This document shows, in pieces, positions 36,761 through 44,407 of a stretch of 64,000 nt of DNA. The DNA comes from Oscillospiraceae bacterium (GTDB lineage Bacteria; Bacillota; Clostridia; Oscillospirales; Ruminococcaceae): the NCBI GenBank assembly GCA_025757985.1, contig CP107210.1, forward strand, positions 1,240,001 through 1,304,000. The letters are read 5' to 3'. A model generated the notes under the pieces. It searched no databases and had not been told where the DNA came from. It worked only from the letters and a program-made list of their open reading frames with translations. Positions within the stretch are counted from its first letter, which is position 1. Every line of letters starts with the position of its first letter. The position numbers were made by a program, and so were the translations under genes.

Positions 36761-36826
36761 AGTGGGAACCTCCTGAGATATACTCTACCAGATTTGCGGC
36801 ACGCCCCTGCGGGCGCGCTTTTGGGC

Positions 36827-36856
36827 AAAAAAAAACTTTTCCCAGACGGGAAAAGT
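36827..36856 (-). terminator. Attenuator terminator upstream of pyrC
   Basis: Leftward hairpin ACTTTTCCC (36848-36856) - GTCT loop - GGGAAAAGT (36835-36843), followed by nine T. It lies before pyrC, not after a gene, so it would control entry into the pyr operon. The leader peptide stop codon (36856-36858) touches the base of the stem. Confidence 0.85.
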
Positions 36857-36936
36857 CAAAAAGAAGCACCGGTTTTGAAAACGGGAAAAAACACGGCACT
36901 GTGAATTTTGAAGCAAGAAACAAACTGCATCATCAT
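36856..36936 (-). CDS. Putative pyr operon leader peptide (26 residues)
   Basis: A short frame starts with three consecutive ATG at 36936 and ends at a stop on the first base pairs of the attenuator hairpin. GGAAGGAG lies about 9 bases upstream. It encodes 26 residues with six Phe, because the RNA between start and hairpin is U-rich (GTTTTTTCCCGTTTTC and TTCTTTTTGA). This is the layout of the Escherichia coli pyrBI leader, where UTP shortage slows RNA polymerase in the U-rich stretch and the following ribosome blocks the terminator. Translation is not shown here; the layout is the evidence. Confidence 0.6.
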   Translation of the reverse strand: MMMQFVSCFKIHSAVFFPVFKTGASF

Positions 36937-36979
36937 TGCGGCACACTCCTTCCCCGAATTCTTACATGGATTTTACTTA

Positions 36980-37008
36980 ATTGTACCATGTAGGGACGGC
37001 AGTGTCAA
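36980..37008 (-). promoter_or_regulatory. Promoter of the pyr operon
   Basis: Leftward -35 TTGACA (37003-37008), 17-bp spacer, -10 TACAAT (36980-36985). The start site would fall near 36973, giving a leader of about 145 bases to the end of the terminator. Confidence 0.85.
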
Positions 37009-37090
37009 TGCAAACGCCCGGATTGCGAAAGTAAGGATTTTATGGATTTTTACGCCGAGTTTTGTACAAAATGATAAACGCCCAAAAAAC

Positions 37091-38092
37091 TCACCGCGCC
37101 GTGCGGTTGGCAAGCGTTTCCGCCATGATGCGGCTCCAGCGTGCGGCAATCTGCTCCTGCCCGCGGGCATCGGGGTGGGTGCCGTCTGCCGAGATAAGGG
37201 TCTCATCGTCCAGCAGCTGCAGGCCATCGGTAAAGATGAGCCGCTCGGCGGCATAGCGCCGCACGATCCGGCGCATCTTGTCGGTGCGGTCGGTGTCCTC
37301 ATCCAGATAGCCGAAGAACGAGGTGGCGAACACCGGCCGCGGATCGCGGGCCAGCACGGCGGTAAAGCGGTCGATCCGCTCCTCAAACACCTCGAGCGGG
37401 AACTCTTTCACCCGCTCGGTGGTGTTGATGCCCATTTCCACCGAGGCAAAGTCCCAATCTCTGCGCGATACGAGGTAGTTTGCCATCTCCTCCTCCATCA
37501 GAGCGTTGCCGGCAAAGCCGAGGTTGAGATAATCGACCCCAAGCGCCTGCGCATTGCGGAACACATAGCAATCCGGCTGGATCAGCGAGAGGCTGCCGTG
37601 CGTGATGGACGAGCCGTAGGCCAGATAGGTTTTCTGCGGCAGCTGGTCGGCGGCGGGCAGGGCGGTCCGGCCCTCGACCCCTGCGAAGATCACCGGCACA
37701 TAGGGCAGCACGACCCGCACGACCTCGGGCGCAAAGGCAAGTTGCTTTTCCGCCGTGATGCGGCGCAGCGTGGCGAGCTTGGCCGGGTATTCGATGTGGA
37801 TGCGGGTCACATCCGCGCCGATGTTTTTGGAGGAGTACTCCCACCCGCCCTGAAATGAGCCGAAGAAGATGTGGGCGGTGGCGGCCTCGGCCTGGGGGAT
37901 GGTTTTCAGCAGCAGATCGACTGCGCCGTCCGGCATCGTGAAGCGCAGCTCAATGCCGGTGGCAAAGCAGTTTTCCTGCACACCGGGGCTGATGCGGGCG
38001 CGCGCTGCGGCACCGATGCGGCGGAGCAGCCAGCCGCCCTCGACCGGTTCCAGCTCCTCGACATTATGAAAGCGGATGTTCTGATGATCCAT
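37091..38092 (-). CDS. SGNH/GDSL-family hydrolase (carbohydrate-esterase-like)
   Basis: About 333 residues. N-terminal beta-rich domain (VDLLLKTIPQAEAATAHIFF) followed by an SGNH domain: TYLAYGSSITHG (block I Ser), NLGFAGNAL (block II Gly), EMGINTTE (block III, Asn shifted from GxND) and ADGTHPDARG (block V Asp-x-x-His). The two-domain layout resembles CE2-type acetylxylan esterases. No signal peptide, so it would act in the cytoplasm. Start at 38092 is preferred (AGAGG 10 bases upstream); an ATG two codons earlier is also possible. Monocistronic. Confidence 0.8.
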   Translation of the reverse strand: MDHQNIRFHNVEELEPVEGGWLLRRIGAAARARISPGVQENCFATGIELRFTMPDGAVDLLLKTIPQAEAATAHIFFGSFQGGWEYSSKNIGADVTRIHIEYPAKLATLRRITAEKQLAFAPEVVRVVLPYVPVIFAGVEGRTALPAADQLPQKTYLAYGSSITHGSLSLIQPDCYVFRNAQALGVDYLNLGFAGNALMEEEMANYLVSRRDWDFASVEMGINTTERVKEFPLEVFEERIDRFTAVLARDPRPVFATSFFGYLDEDTDRTDKMRRIVRRYAAERLIFTDGLQLLDDETLISADGTHPDARGQEQIAARWSRIMAETLANRTAR

Positions 38093-38200
38093 GACCATGC
38101 AGCCTCTTTTCCTTTATGATACCATCAGTATACAAAGCAGCGCGGCATTTTGCAAGGGCGGTGCTGCGGGAAAAGTTGAAGGATCCGCAACGATCCCGCG

Positions 38201-38229
38201 TTGCACTCTGCCCGGGATTGTGATATACT
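38201..38229 (+). promoter_or_regulatory. Promoter of cysE
   Basis: -35 TTGCAC (38201-38206), 17-bp spacer, -10 TATACT (38224-38229), 37 bp before the start codon. Confidence 0.75.
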
Positions 38230-38266
38230 AATAAACAAGTATCGTAAAGCAAAGAGGAAAAGAATT

Positions 38267-38917
38267 ATGGGGCTTTGGGAAGACGCAAAAAACATCCGCG
38301 ATAAGGACCCTGCGGCGCGCAATGTCGCGGAGGTCATCATTTTGTATCCGGGCTTTCATGTGCTGGTGACGCATAAGATCGCCCATTTTCTGTACCGTCA
38401 CCACTGCTTTTTTCTGGCCCGCCTTGTCAGCCAGCTGGCGCGGCATCTGACCGGCATCGAGATCCACCCCGGTGCCAAAATCGGCCGCAAGCTTTTCATC
38501 GACCACGGCATGGGCATCGTCTTTGGTGAGACGACAGAGATCGGGGATAACTGCACGATCTATCACGGTGTTACGCTGGGCGGCACCGGCAAGGATACCG
38601 GCAAGCGCCACCCGACCCTGGGCAACAATGTGCTGATCGGTGCCGGGGCCAAGGTGCTGGGCCCGGTCTACATCGGCGATAATGTCCGCGTGGGTGCAGG
38701 CAGCGTTGTGCTGAAAAACCTGCCCGCCAACGCAACAGCGGTCGGCGTCCCGGCGGAGATCGTGCGTGTGGGCAATGTCAAGTGCTGCCCGGCGGACGAC
38801 CTCGACCAGCAGGATCTGCCGGATATCGTCAACCAGCGCATCTCCGAGCTGGAGGCCCGCCTGAGCCGCCTCGAGGCCGAAAAGCAGGGTGAGTTCCCGC
38901 CGGATAAAAAAGAATAA
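38267..38917 (+). CDS. cysE: Serine O-acetyltransferase
   Basis: Acetylates serine for cysteine synthesis. 216 residues. The N-terminal helical part (AAARNVAEVIILYPGFHVLV type region with HKIAHFLYRHH) is followed by the left-handed beta-helix (GIEIHPGAKIGRKLFIDHGM, YHGVTLGGTGKDTGKRHP with the catalytic His, NVLIGAGAKVLGPVYIGDN). Short epsilon-proteobacterial/Bacillus-type CysE length. ATG at 38267 follows AGAGG. Monocistronic. Confidence 0.95.
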   Translation: MGLWEDAKNIRDKDPAARNVAEVIILYPGFHVLVTHKIAHFLYRHHCFFLARLVSQLARHLTGIEIHPGAKIGRKLFIDHGMGIVFGETTEIGDNCTIYHGVTLGGTGKDTGKRHPTLGNNVLIGAGAKVLGPVYIGDNVRVGAGSVVLKNLPANATAVGVPAEIVRVGNVKCCPADDLDQQDLPDIVNQRISELEARLSRLEAEKQGEFPPDKKE

Positions 38918-38919
38918 TA

Positions 38920-38957
38920 AAAACGCACGCCGTGAAATTTACGGCGTGCGTTTTTTG
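38920..38957 (+). terminator. Terminator after cysE
   Basis: Stem AAAACGCACGCCGT (38920-38933) with ACGGCGTGCGTTTT (38941-38954), then T-rich. Confidence 0.88.
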
Positions 38958-38964
38958 TCAGTAT

Positions 38965-39120
38965 GGCTTCCCCAGAGGGGGGGAAGCTGTCAGCGGCCCC
39001 GCCCGCTGACTGATGAGGGGCAAACTTACCGGGAATTTCCCACTGACGGGCAATAGGGCAAACCCGCCCCTCATCCGCCCTCGGTCGGGGCCTCGGGCAC
39101 CTTCCCCCACGGGGGAAGGC
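38965..39120. repeat. About 155-bp inverted-arm repeat
   Basis: Begins GGCTTCCCCAGAGGGGGGGA and ends CACCTTCCCCCACGGGGGAA; the interior carries GCTGACTGATGAGGGGC and, inverted, GCCCCTCATCCGCCC. Same family as 32755-32902. Confidence 0.8.
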
Positions 39121-39127
39121 AATCAAC

Positions 39128-40966
39128 TCATTTCAGATTCCGCAAATCCCCGCTCTCACGGAAATCCTCATAATCCAGCGACAGCGACGGGCTGTAGTAG
39201 GGGTCATGCAGGATGTTCTCCCGCCCGTGGACCGCATACAGGCGGTCATGCTCGGCGTCAAAGCGGGCCTTTTTGGCCGGGTCGTTTTCATCGGAGCCGC
39301 GGGACTTGCTCTCATAGTGATACAGCTGTGCGTAGGGGGTCCAGACGATGCGCCAGCCGGCGTCCCGCACCCGCAGGCAGAAGTCCACATCGTTGTAGGC
39401 AACGGTGAACTCCTCGTCCAGACCATGGGCGGCATCGTAGACGGCAGTGCGCACCAGCAGGCAGGCGGCGGTCACGGCGGAGAGATCCTGCACGGTGGCC
39501 AGCCGGAACATGTACCCGCTGCCGCCGCGCTTGTGGTACTTGTGGCTGTGGCCTGCATAGCCGCCCAGCCCCGTGATGATGCCGGCGTGCTGGATCGTGT
39601 CATCGGGATAGTAGAGCATCGCGCCGCAGATGCCGACACCGGGCTGGCTGCACTCCCCCACCATCTGGGTGAGCCAGTCACCGTTGATGACCTCGACATC
39701 ATTGTTGAGCAGCAGCAGGTATTTACCCGCCGCGTACTTGCGGCCGAAATTGTTGATGCGGCTGAAGTTGAACCCGCCCTTGTAGGTCACAACGCGGGCG
39801 TGGTCGTACCGGTCGGGCAGGCGCTTGTAGTAGTCTGCCGTGGCCGGGTCGGTCGAGTTGTTCTCAATGACGATGACCTCGAAGTTTTCATAGGTCGTTT
39901 TGGCGTAGATGCTGTGCAGGCACTTCTCCAGATCATCGGTGTGATCTTTGTTCGGGATCAGGATCGAGACAAGCGGCTCCGGTTCGGGAATATCCCACAC
40001 CACATGGCAGGTGCCGGGGAAAAGCCCAGCCTCCACCCTGCCCTGCCGCCCGGTGGCGGTCAGATGGTCGGCTACGGCCCGCTGTGCGGCCTGCTCAACA
40101 TAGGGCTTGGCTGCCGTGCCGCCGCTGGTGGATGCCGCATGCACGCGCCAATAGTACAGCACCTGCGGGATGTGCAGCGGTTTGGCGGCAGGGTCACTGC
40201 GCTGCATCTCATCCACAAGGCGCAGAAAAAGATCGTGATCCTGCGCACCGTCGCACTCCGGGCGCTCGCCGCCGACGGTGTCAAACAACGCTTTTTTGAA
40301 GACGGCCAGATGGCAGATGTAGTTGACCGCCATCAGGTACTCCGGCGCGTAGTCGGGCTTGAAGTGGCCGACACGCGGGTGCTCGGGCGTTTTCTCAAAC
40401 AAGGCCTCATCGCTGTAGGCAAAGGGCGCACCGCTTTCGGCAAGGGCCTTGCTCATGCAGTACACTGCGTGGGGGGCCAGCATGTCATCGTGATCGGCCA
40501 GGGCTAAATAGTCGCCGGTGGCGAGCTTGGCCGCCTCGTTCGTGTTGGCGGCGATGCCCGCATTTTTGATTTTGGCATAGACGATGCGGGAATCCTGCGC
40601 GGCGCGCGCCTGCACAGCCCTGCCGACATCGGCGTGGGCGTCATCGCTGGCATCGACCAGCACAAGCTGCCAGTTGGGCGCCGTCTGGGCCTGCACGCTG
40701 TCCAGAAGCTGCTGCAAAAACTGCGGCGGCGTGTTGTACAGCGGGGTCAGGATGCTGATGGTCGGCCAGCCTGCGGCATTTGCGGCGGCATCGGCGCGCT
40801 GGGCGTCCAGCGTCTGCTTTGACGGCAGATACCGCGCCTTTTTGCCGAAGAACCGCCGCTTAAAAAAGCCAACGGCACGCCCGGCCATGACGCCGACACC
40901 CTGTTCCTTTGTCAGGGTCCGCGCATAGCCGAACAGCTCTTTGATGCGTTTTGTTTCAAGGCTCAT
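39128..40966 (-). CDS. Glycosyltransferase with two GT2 domains
   Basis: 612 residues from ATG 40966 (GAGGAG 7 bases upstream). First GT2 domain from about residue 60: PTISILTPLYNTPPQFLQQL, LALADHDDMLAPHA; second domain from about residue 350: VSILIPNKDHTDDLEKCLHS, LLLNNDVEVINGDWL, VAYNDVDFCLRVRDAGW. The same two-domain layout is in the protein at 41741-43615, so the two are paralogues. Cytoplasmic, probably building the glycan exported by the ABC system of this cluster. The start lies 11 bases inside the RAYT gene, suggesting the transposase gene inserted within or next to an existing operon. Confidence 0.88.
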   Translation of the reverse strand: MSLETKRIKELFGYARTLTKEQGVGVMAGRAVGFFKRRFFGKKARYLPSKQTLDAQRADAAANAAGWPTISILTPLYNTPPQFLQQLLDSVQAQTAPNWQLVLVDASDDAHADVGRAVQARAAQDSRIVYAKIKNAGIAANTNEAAKLATGDYLALADHDDMLAPHAVYCMSKALAESGAPFAYSDEALFEKTPEHPRVGHFKPDYAPEYLMAVNYICHLAVFKKALFDTVGGERPECDGAQDHDLFLRLVDEMQRSDPAAKPLHIPQVLYYWRVHAASTSGGTAAKPYVEQAAQRAVADHLTATGRQGRVEAGLFPGTCHVVWDIPEPEPLVSILIPNKDHTDDLEKCLHSIYAKTTYENFEVIVIENNSTDPATADYYKRLPDRYDHARVVTYKGGFNFSRINNFGRKYAAGKYLLLLNNDVEVINGDWLTQMVGECSQPGVGICGAMLYYPDDTIQHAGIITGLGGYAGHSHKYHKRGGSGYMFRLATVQDLSAVTAACLLVRTAVYDAAHGLDEEFTVAYNDVDFCLRVRDAGWRIVWTPYAQLYHYESKSRGSDENDPAKKARFDAEHDRLYAVHGRENILHDPYYSPSLSLDYEDFRESGDLRNLK

Positions 40967-41148
40967 GGGGTGGCTCCTCATAAAAGCAATCTTTGTGCCA
41001 GAGTTGGGGATTCGTGTCGATGTACTGCCAAATCTGTGCATATCCATGCTCGGTACGCACAACGTGGTCGTGAAAGGATTTTTGCCAGATGGGGCAGCCA
41101 ATCGCTTTCGTGACAGCCTCTTTCATCTGTTTGATGACCAGTGAAATT

Positions 41149-41173
41149 GTAGGGGCGCACAGTGTGCGCCCGC
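41149..41173. repeat. REP copy inside the RAYT gene (forward)
   Basis: GTAGGGGCGCACAGTGTGCG followed by CCCGC; GTAG plus palindrome, in frame with codons 102-110 of the transposase. Confidence 0.8.
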
Positions 41174-41320
41174 CCTGTTCCCGCTGAATCAACAACAATA
41201 AATGAACATGATTTGGCATTACGGCATATTTTATTAACTTTACTGCGGGATGCCGAATGGAAATCTGCAAAATGGCATCTTCAACGGCTTTCCCGTAAGG
41301 CGATAACTCCGGGGCAAGGC

Positions 41321-41345
41321 GCGGGCGCACAGTGTGCGCCCCTAC
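41321..41345. repeat. REP copy inside the RAYT gene (inverted)
   Basis: Exact reverse complement of the copy at 41149-41173 (GCGGG, then CGCACAGTGTGCGCCCCTAC), in frame with codons 45-53. The two copies are 147 bp apart. Confidence 0.8.
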
Positions 41346-41478
41346 ATCCTCAACCGCCGTAAGGACATCGCTTTTCCACAAAATTTTCTGCCGCCCATGC
41401 GTGCAAATCGTGATGAAATACGCACCGTTTTGGGCGTAATCATACGCCGTCAGGCGGTTAACCTTGCGCCTTGCCAAT

Positions 41479-41727
41479 TTACCCGTGCAACCCTTTTGCT
41501 TGGCGCTCCATGTTTTCTACGATGATGGTGTTCAATTCGCCGAGGGCGGCGGCGTACTCCAAAACCTTCCACGGGGTGTCGGTGTGGTAATGCACCTTGA
41601 CGACATCCTCGTCGCCGACGACCAACAGGCAATCGCCCTTGGCGCTGTTCAAAATGCCGTCGTGGATGGTGTCCTCGTCGAGGTCGTGGCCTTCGATTAA
41701 AAACTGGGTATCAAACTTATTTTCCAT
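41479..41727 (-). CDS. Small protein like the C-terminal region of FakA (DAK2/YloV)
   Basis: 82 residues from ATG 41727 (GAGGTG upstream). The sequence FDTQFLIEG, CLLVVGDEDVVKVHYHTDTP and WKVLEYAAALGELNTIIVEN matches the segment of fatty-acid kinase FakA that follows its DAK2 domain, but the kinase and DAK2 parts are absent. It lies between a glycosyltransferase gene (14 bp) and the RAYT (2 bp). It may be a stand-alone small family or a remnant of a larger gene. Intact frame, ribosome site and codon use argue that it is expressed. Confidence 0.65.
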   Translation of the reverse strand: MENKFDTQFLIEGHDLDEDTIHDGILNSAKGDCLLVVGDEDVVKVHYHTDTPWKVLEYAAALGELNTIIVENMERQAKGLHG

Positions 41728-41740
41728 GCAAAACACCTCC

Positions 41741-43615
41741 TCACTTCAACCCGAAATTTTCAAACAAATTGTTGAAATGCGGGTTGTAATAGGGATCGTA
41801 ATTGTCGATGTACTGCGCATATTTCGCGTAGAAATTCGCTTTTTCCCGCTCGTAGCGCTTGGTGTTCTCGCTCAAGGTGTCAAGGCCGCGGCTTTTGCTC
41901 TCGTAGTGGTAGGCTTCGGCGCGGGGCGTGTAGACATTCAGCAGCCCCTTCTGCCACAGCTTCAGGCAGTAGTCCACGTCGTTGTAGGCAACGGCAAATT
42001 TTTCCTCGTCCAGACCGCCGCATTCACGGTACAGCGCGGTTTTCGTCATCAGGCAGGCGCCCGTAACGGCCATGTAATCCTGTGTCGTCACAAGGCGGTA
42101 CATATCGCCGACGGCGGTGCGCGGGTAGCTCTTGTGGCTGTGCCCGGCGCTGCCGTTAATGCCCATCAGCACGCCTGCGTGTTGGATCGTGTCGTCGGGG
42201 TAGTAGAGCTTCGCGCCCACCGCACCCACGTCGGGGCGCTGGCTGTAGCTGAGCAATTCCCGCAGAAAGTCGTGGGACAGCACCTCGATGTCGTTGTTCA
42301 GCAGCAGCAGGTGCTCACCCTCGGCGAAGGTCGCGCCAAAGTTGTTGATGGCCGAGAAGTTGAACGCGCCCTTGTAGTAGACGACGCGGCAGTCGGTAAA
42401 GCGGCTGGGCAGCATCTCGTAGTAGGCGAACGTCGCCGGGTCGGTGGAGTTGTTCTCAATGACGATGACCTCGAAATTGTCGTAACCCGCGTTCTTGTAC
42501 AGGCTCGTCAGGCAGCGGTCAAGGTCGTCGGTGTGGTCTTTGTTCGGGATCAGCACGCTGATTTTCGGGTGCCCCGTCAGCTCGTACCGCACCTGAAACG
42601 CGCCGGGCGCGTCGGGCACGGCCATCGCGTGCCCCGGCAGACCGAGGCGTTCAAGCTGCGCGTCGATGGCGCGCTCCCCCGCCGCGATGGCGTAGGGCTT
42701 CGCCTCCATGCCTGCGGCGGTCGAGCCCGCATGGCCGCGCCAAATGTAGAGCACCTTTTTGATATGCTCGATGCGATGTGCTTTTTCGGTCAGGCGAAGA
42801 ATTAGGTCGTGATCCTGCGCACCGTCAAACTCCTTGGACTCATAGGCCCCTGCCGCGTCCAGCAGCGGGCGGCTGAACACCGCCAGATGGGTGATGAAGT
42901 TCACGCCGCGCAGATAGTCCGGTGCAAAATCCGGCTTGAAGTGATACCCGCCCAGTTGTTTTAAATCAGCCGAGAGAACGATTTCGTCACTGTAGACAAA
43001 ATCTGCTCCGGTGCTTTGGATGGTCTGCACAACCTCAAAGAGGGCGTTGGGATACAGTACATCGTCATGGTCCAGCAGGGCAATAAAATCGCCGTGGGCC
43101 AGTGCGAAGCCGCGGGTCGTGTTGGCCGCGATGCCGCCGTTTTCGATGCACTCATACACGATGGTGCCCGGCACCTGCCTGGGCAGTCGGCGCTCCAGCC
43201 GTTTGTCGGCATCGCTTGCATCCAGCAGCACCAGCTCCCAGTTGGTGTAGGTCTGCCTGATAACGCTGTTCAGCATCTCATCAAAAAATTTTGCCGGGGT
43301 GTTGTAGAGCGGCACGATGATGCTGATCTGCGGCCCCTGCAGGGCGGCGGCGCGCTGGGCCTTCAGCTCGCGGCGCAGCGGGATGTCTGCCCGGTGCCGC
43401 CAATCATCGTGGTGCATCGCCAGCCCGACGCGGAATTTCACATCACGCCACAGCTGTTCAGCGCCCTGCTCCCGCAGGGTCTTGACGCTGCGGCCGGCCA
43501 GATCTCGCAGATGGGCGGGGTTCAAAAGGCGGCGCGCCATCCCGCCCACACTGTCCTGTACGGCCAGATCGGCAGGGCGCTCGTTGTCGGGTTTCTTATG
43601 GGAAGTTTCAGGCAT
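41741..43615 (-). CDS. Glycosyltransferase with two GT2 domains
   Basis: 624 residues. N-terminal extension of about 95 residues, first GT2 domain (PQISIIVPLYNTPAKFFDEM, IALLDHDDVLYPNA) and second GT2 domain (ISVLIPNKDHTDDLDRCLTS, LLLLNNDIEVLSHDFL, VAYNDVDYCLKLW). Paralogue of the protein at 39128-40966. It follows the ABC ATPase gene by 3 bases on the same strand, so it is part of the rfbC-permease-ATPase-GT operon. Probable chain-building enzyme of a rhamnose-containing or similar glycan, judged from rfbC; the sugar is inference. Confidence 0.88.
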   Translation of the reverse strand: MPETSHKKPDNERPADLAVQDSVGGMARRLLNPAHLRDLAGRSVKTLREQGAEQLWRDVKFRVGLAMHHDDWRHRADIPLRRELKAQRAAALQGPQISIIVPLYNTPAKFFDEMLNSVIRQTYTNWELVLLDASDADKRLERRLPRQVPGTIVYECIENGGIAANTTRGFALAHGDFIALLDHDDVLYPNALFEVVQTIQSTGADFVYSDEIVLSADLKQLGGYHFKPDFAPDYLRGVNFITHLAVFSRPLLDAAGAYESKEFDGAQDHDLILRLTEKAHRIEHIKKVLYIWRGHAGSTAAGMEAKPYAIAAGERAIDAQLERLGLPGHAMAVPDAPGAFQVRYELTGHPKISVLIPNKDHTDDLDRCLTSLYKNAGYDNFEVIVIENNSTDPATFAYYEMLPSRFTDCRVVYYKGAFNFSAINNFGATFAEGEHLLLLNNDIEVLSHDFLRELLSYSQRPDVGAVGAKLYYPDDTIQHAGVLMGINGSAGHSHKSYPRTAVGDMYRLVTTQDYMAVTGACLMTKTALYRECGGLDEEKFAVAYNDVDYCLKLWQKGLLNVYTPRAEAYHYESKSRGLDTLSENTKRYEREKANFYAKYAQYIDNYDPYYNPHFNNLFENFGLK

Positions 43616-43618
43616 GAT

Positions 43619-44395
43619 TTATTCCTCGGTGACTTTTGCCGGCATGGCGTCCTTTTTCTCGAATTTACGGTACTCGGCTGTGATCTCCTTGGTGGGGCCG
43701 AGGCGGCGCAGGTGGCCGTGGTCGAGCCAGGCAACCTTGTTGCACATGCGCTCGATCTGGTCGATCGAGTGGCTGACCAAAATGACCGTGGTGCCGCCGG
43801 ACAGCAGCTCTGCCATCCGCTTTTCGCACTTTTCCTGAAACAGGAAATCGCCCACCGACAGGATCTCATCGGCAATCAGAATGTCGGGCTTTGTCATGGT
43901 GGCCACGGCAAAGGCCAGCCGCGCTACCATGCCGGAGGAGTAGTTCTTTAGCGGTACATCGAGGAAATCCTGCAGCTCGCTGAAATCAACGATGTCATCA
44001 AACTTCGAGTCGATGTACTTCGGCGTGTAGCCGAGGACAGTGCCGTTCAGATAGATGTTCTCCCGCGCGGTCAGATCCATGTCAAAGCCGGCACCCAGCT
44101 CGATAAGCGGTGCGATGGTGCCGTTGACCGTGACCTTGCCCGCGCTGGGCTTATACACGCCGGAAATGACTTTCAGCAGCGTAGACTTGCCGCTGCCGTT
44201 CAGCCCAATCAGGCCGTAGAAGTCACCGGGCATAATATCAAACGATACATCGTCCAGCGCAAAGAATTCATCAAACCGGACACCACCGTGCAGCAGCGCC
44301 ACAAAGTATTCCTTGAGACTCTCGTGCTTTTCCTTGGCGAGGTTGAAGCGCATCGAAACATGGTCGATCGAGATAATGGGTTTCTGCTCTGCCAT
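43619..44395 (-). CDS. Polysaccharide ABC transporter ATPase (Wzt/TagH-like, no carbohydrate-binding domain)
   Basis: 258 residues. Walker A GLNGSGKSTLL, signature YSSGMVARLAFAV, Walker B ILIADEILSVGD and ARENIYLNGTVLGY mark the export ATPase of the capsule/teichoic-acid/O-antigen group. It stops shortly after the ATPase domain, unlike the Wzt at 10312-11589 with its C-terminal binding domain, so export here would not depend on recognising a chain-end cap through Wzt. Partner permease is encoded 12 bases upstream. Confidence 0.9.
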   Translation of the reverse strand: MAEQKPIISIDHVSMRFNLAKEKHESLKEYFVALLHGGVRFDEFFALDDVSFDIMPGDFYGLIGLNGSGKSTLLKVISGVYKPSAGKVTVNGTIAPLIELGAGFDMDLTARENIYLNGTVLGYTPKYIDSKFDDIVDFSELQDFLDVPLKNYSSGMVARLAFAVATMTKPDILIADEILSVGDFLFQEKCEKRMAELLSGGTTVILVSHSIDQIERMCNKVAWLDHGHLRRLGPTKEITAEYRKFEKKDAMPAKVTEE

Positions 44396-44407
44396 TTCGA
44401 TGCCCCC

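Larger units (their letters stand above)
40956..41477 (-). mobile_element. REP-associated tyrosine transposase (RAYT, Y1/HUH family)
   Basis: 173-residue single-strand transposase of the IS200-like/RAYT group. The HUH motif is in YAVMPNHVHLLLL (H90, H92) and the catalytic Tyr in QYIDTNPQLW (Y152). The N-terminus MARRKVNRLTAYDY matches relatives if TTG at 41477 is the start, though no good ribosome site is visible. Residues 45-52 (VGAHTVRP) and 102-110 (GGRTLCAPT) are encoded by two inverted REP copies lying in frame. No terminal repeats typical of an IS flank it, as expected of RAYTs. It lies between two glycosyltransferase genes, 2 bp after a small protein gene. Confidence 0.85.

Noticed and set aside
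36856..36936. Leader peptide considered as phenylalanine-type amino-acid attenuation
   Set aside because: Six Phe codons arise from U-rich RNA, and the downstream genes are pyrimidine synthesis, so UTP sensing explains the composition better.
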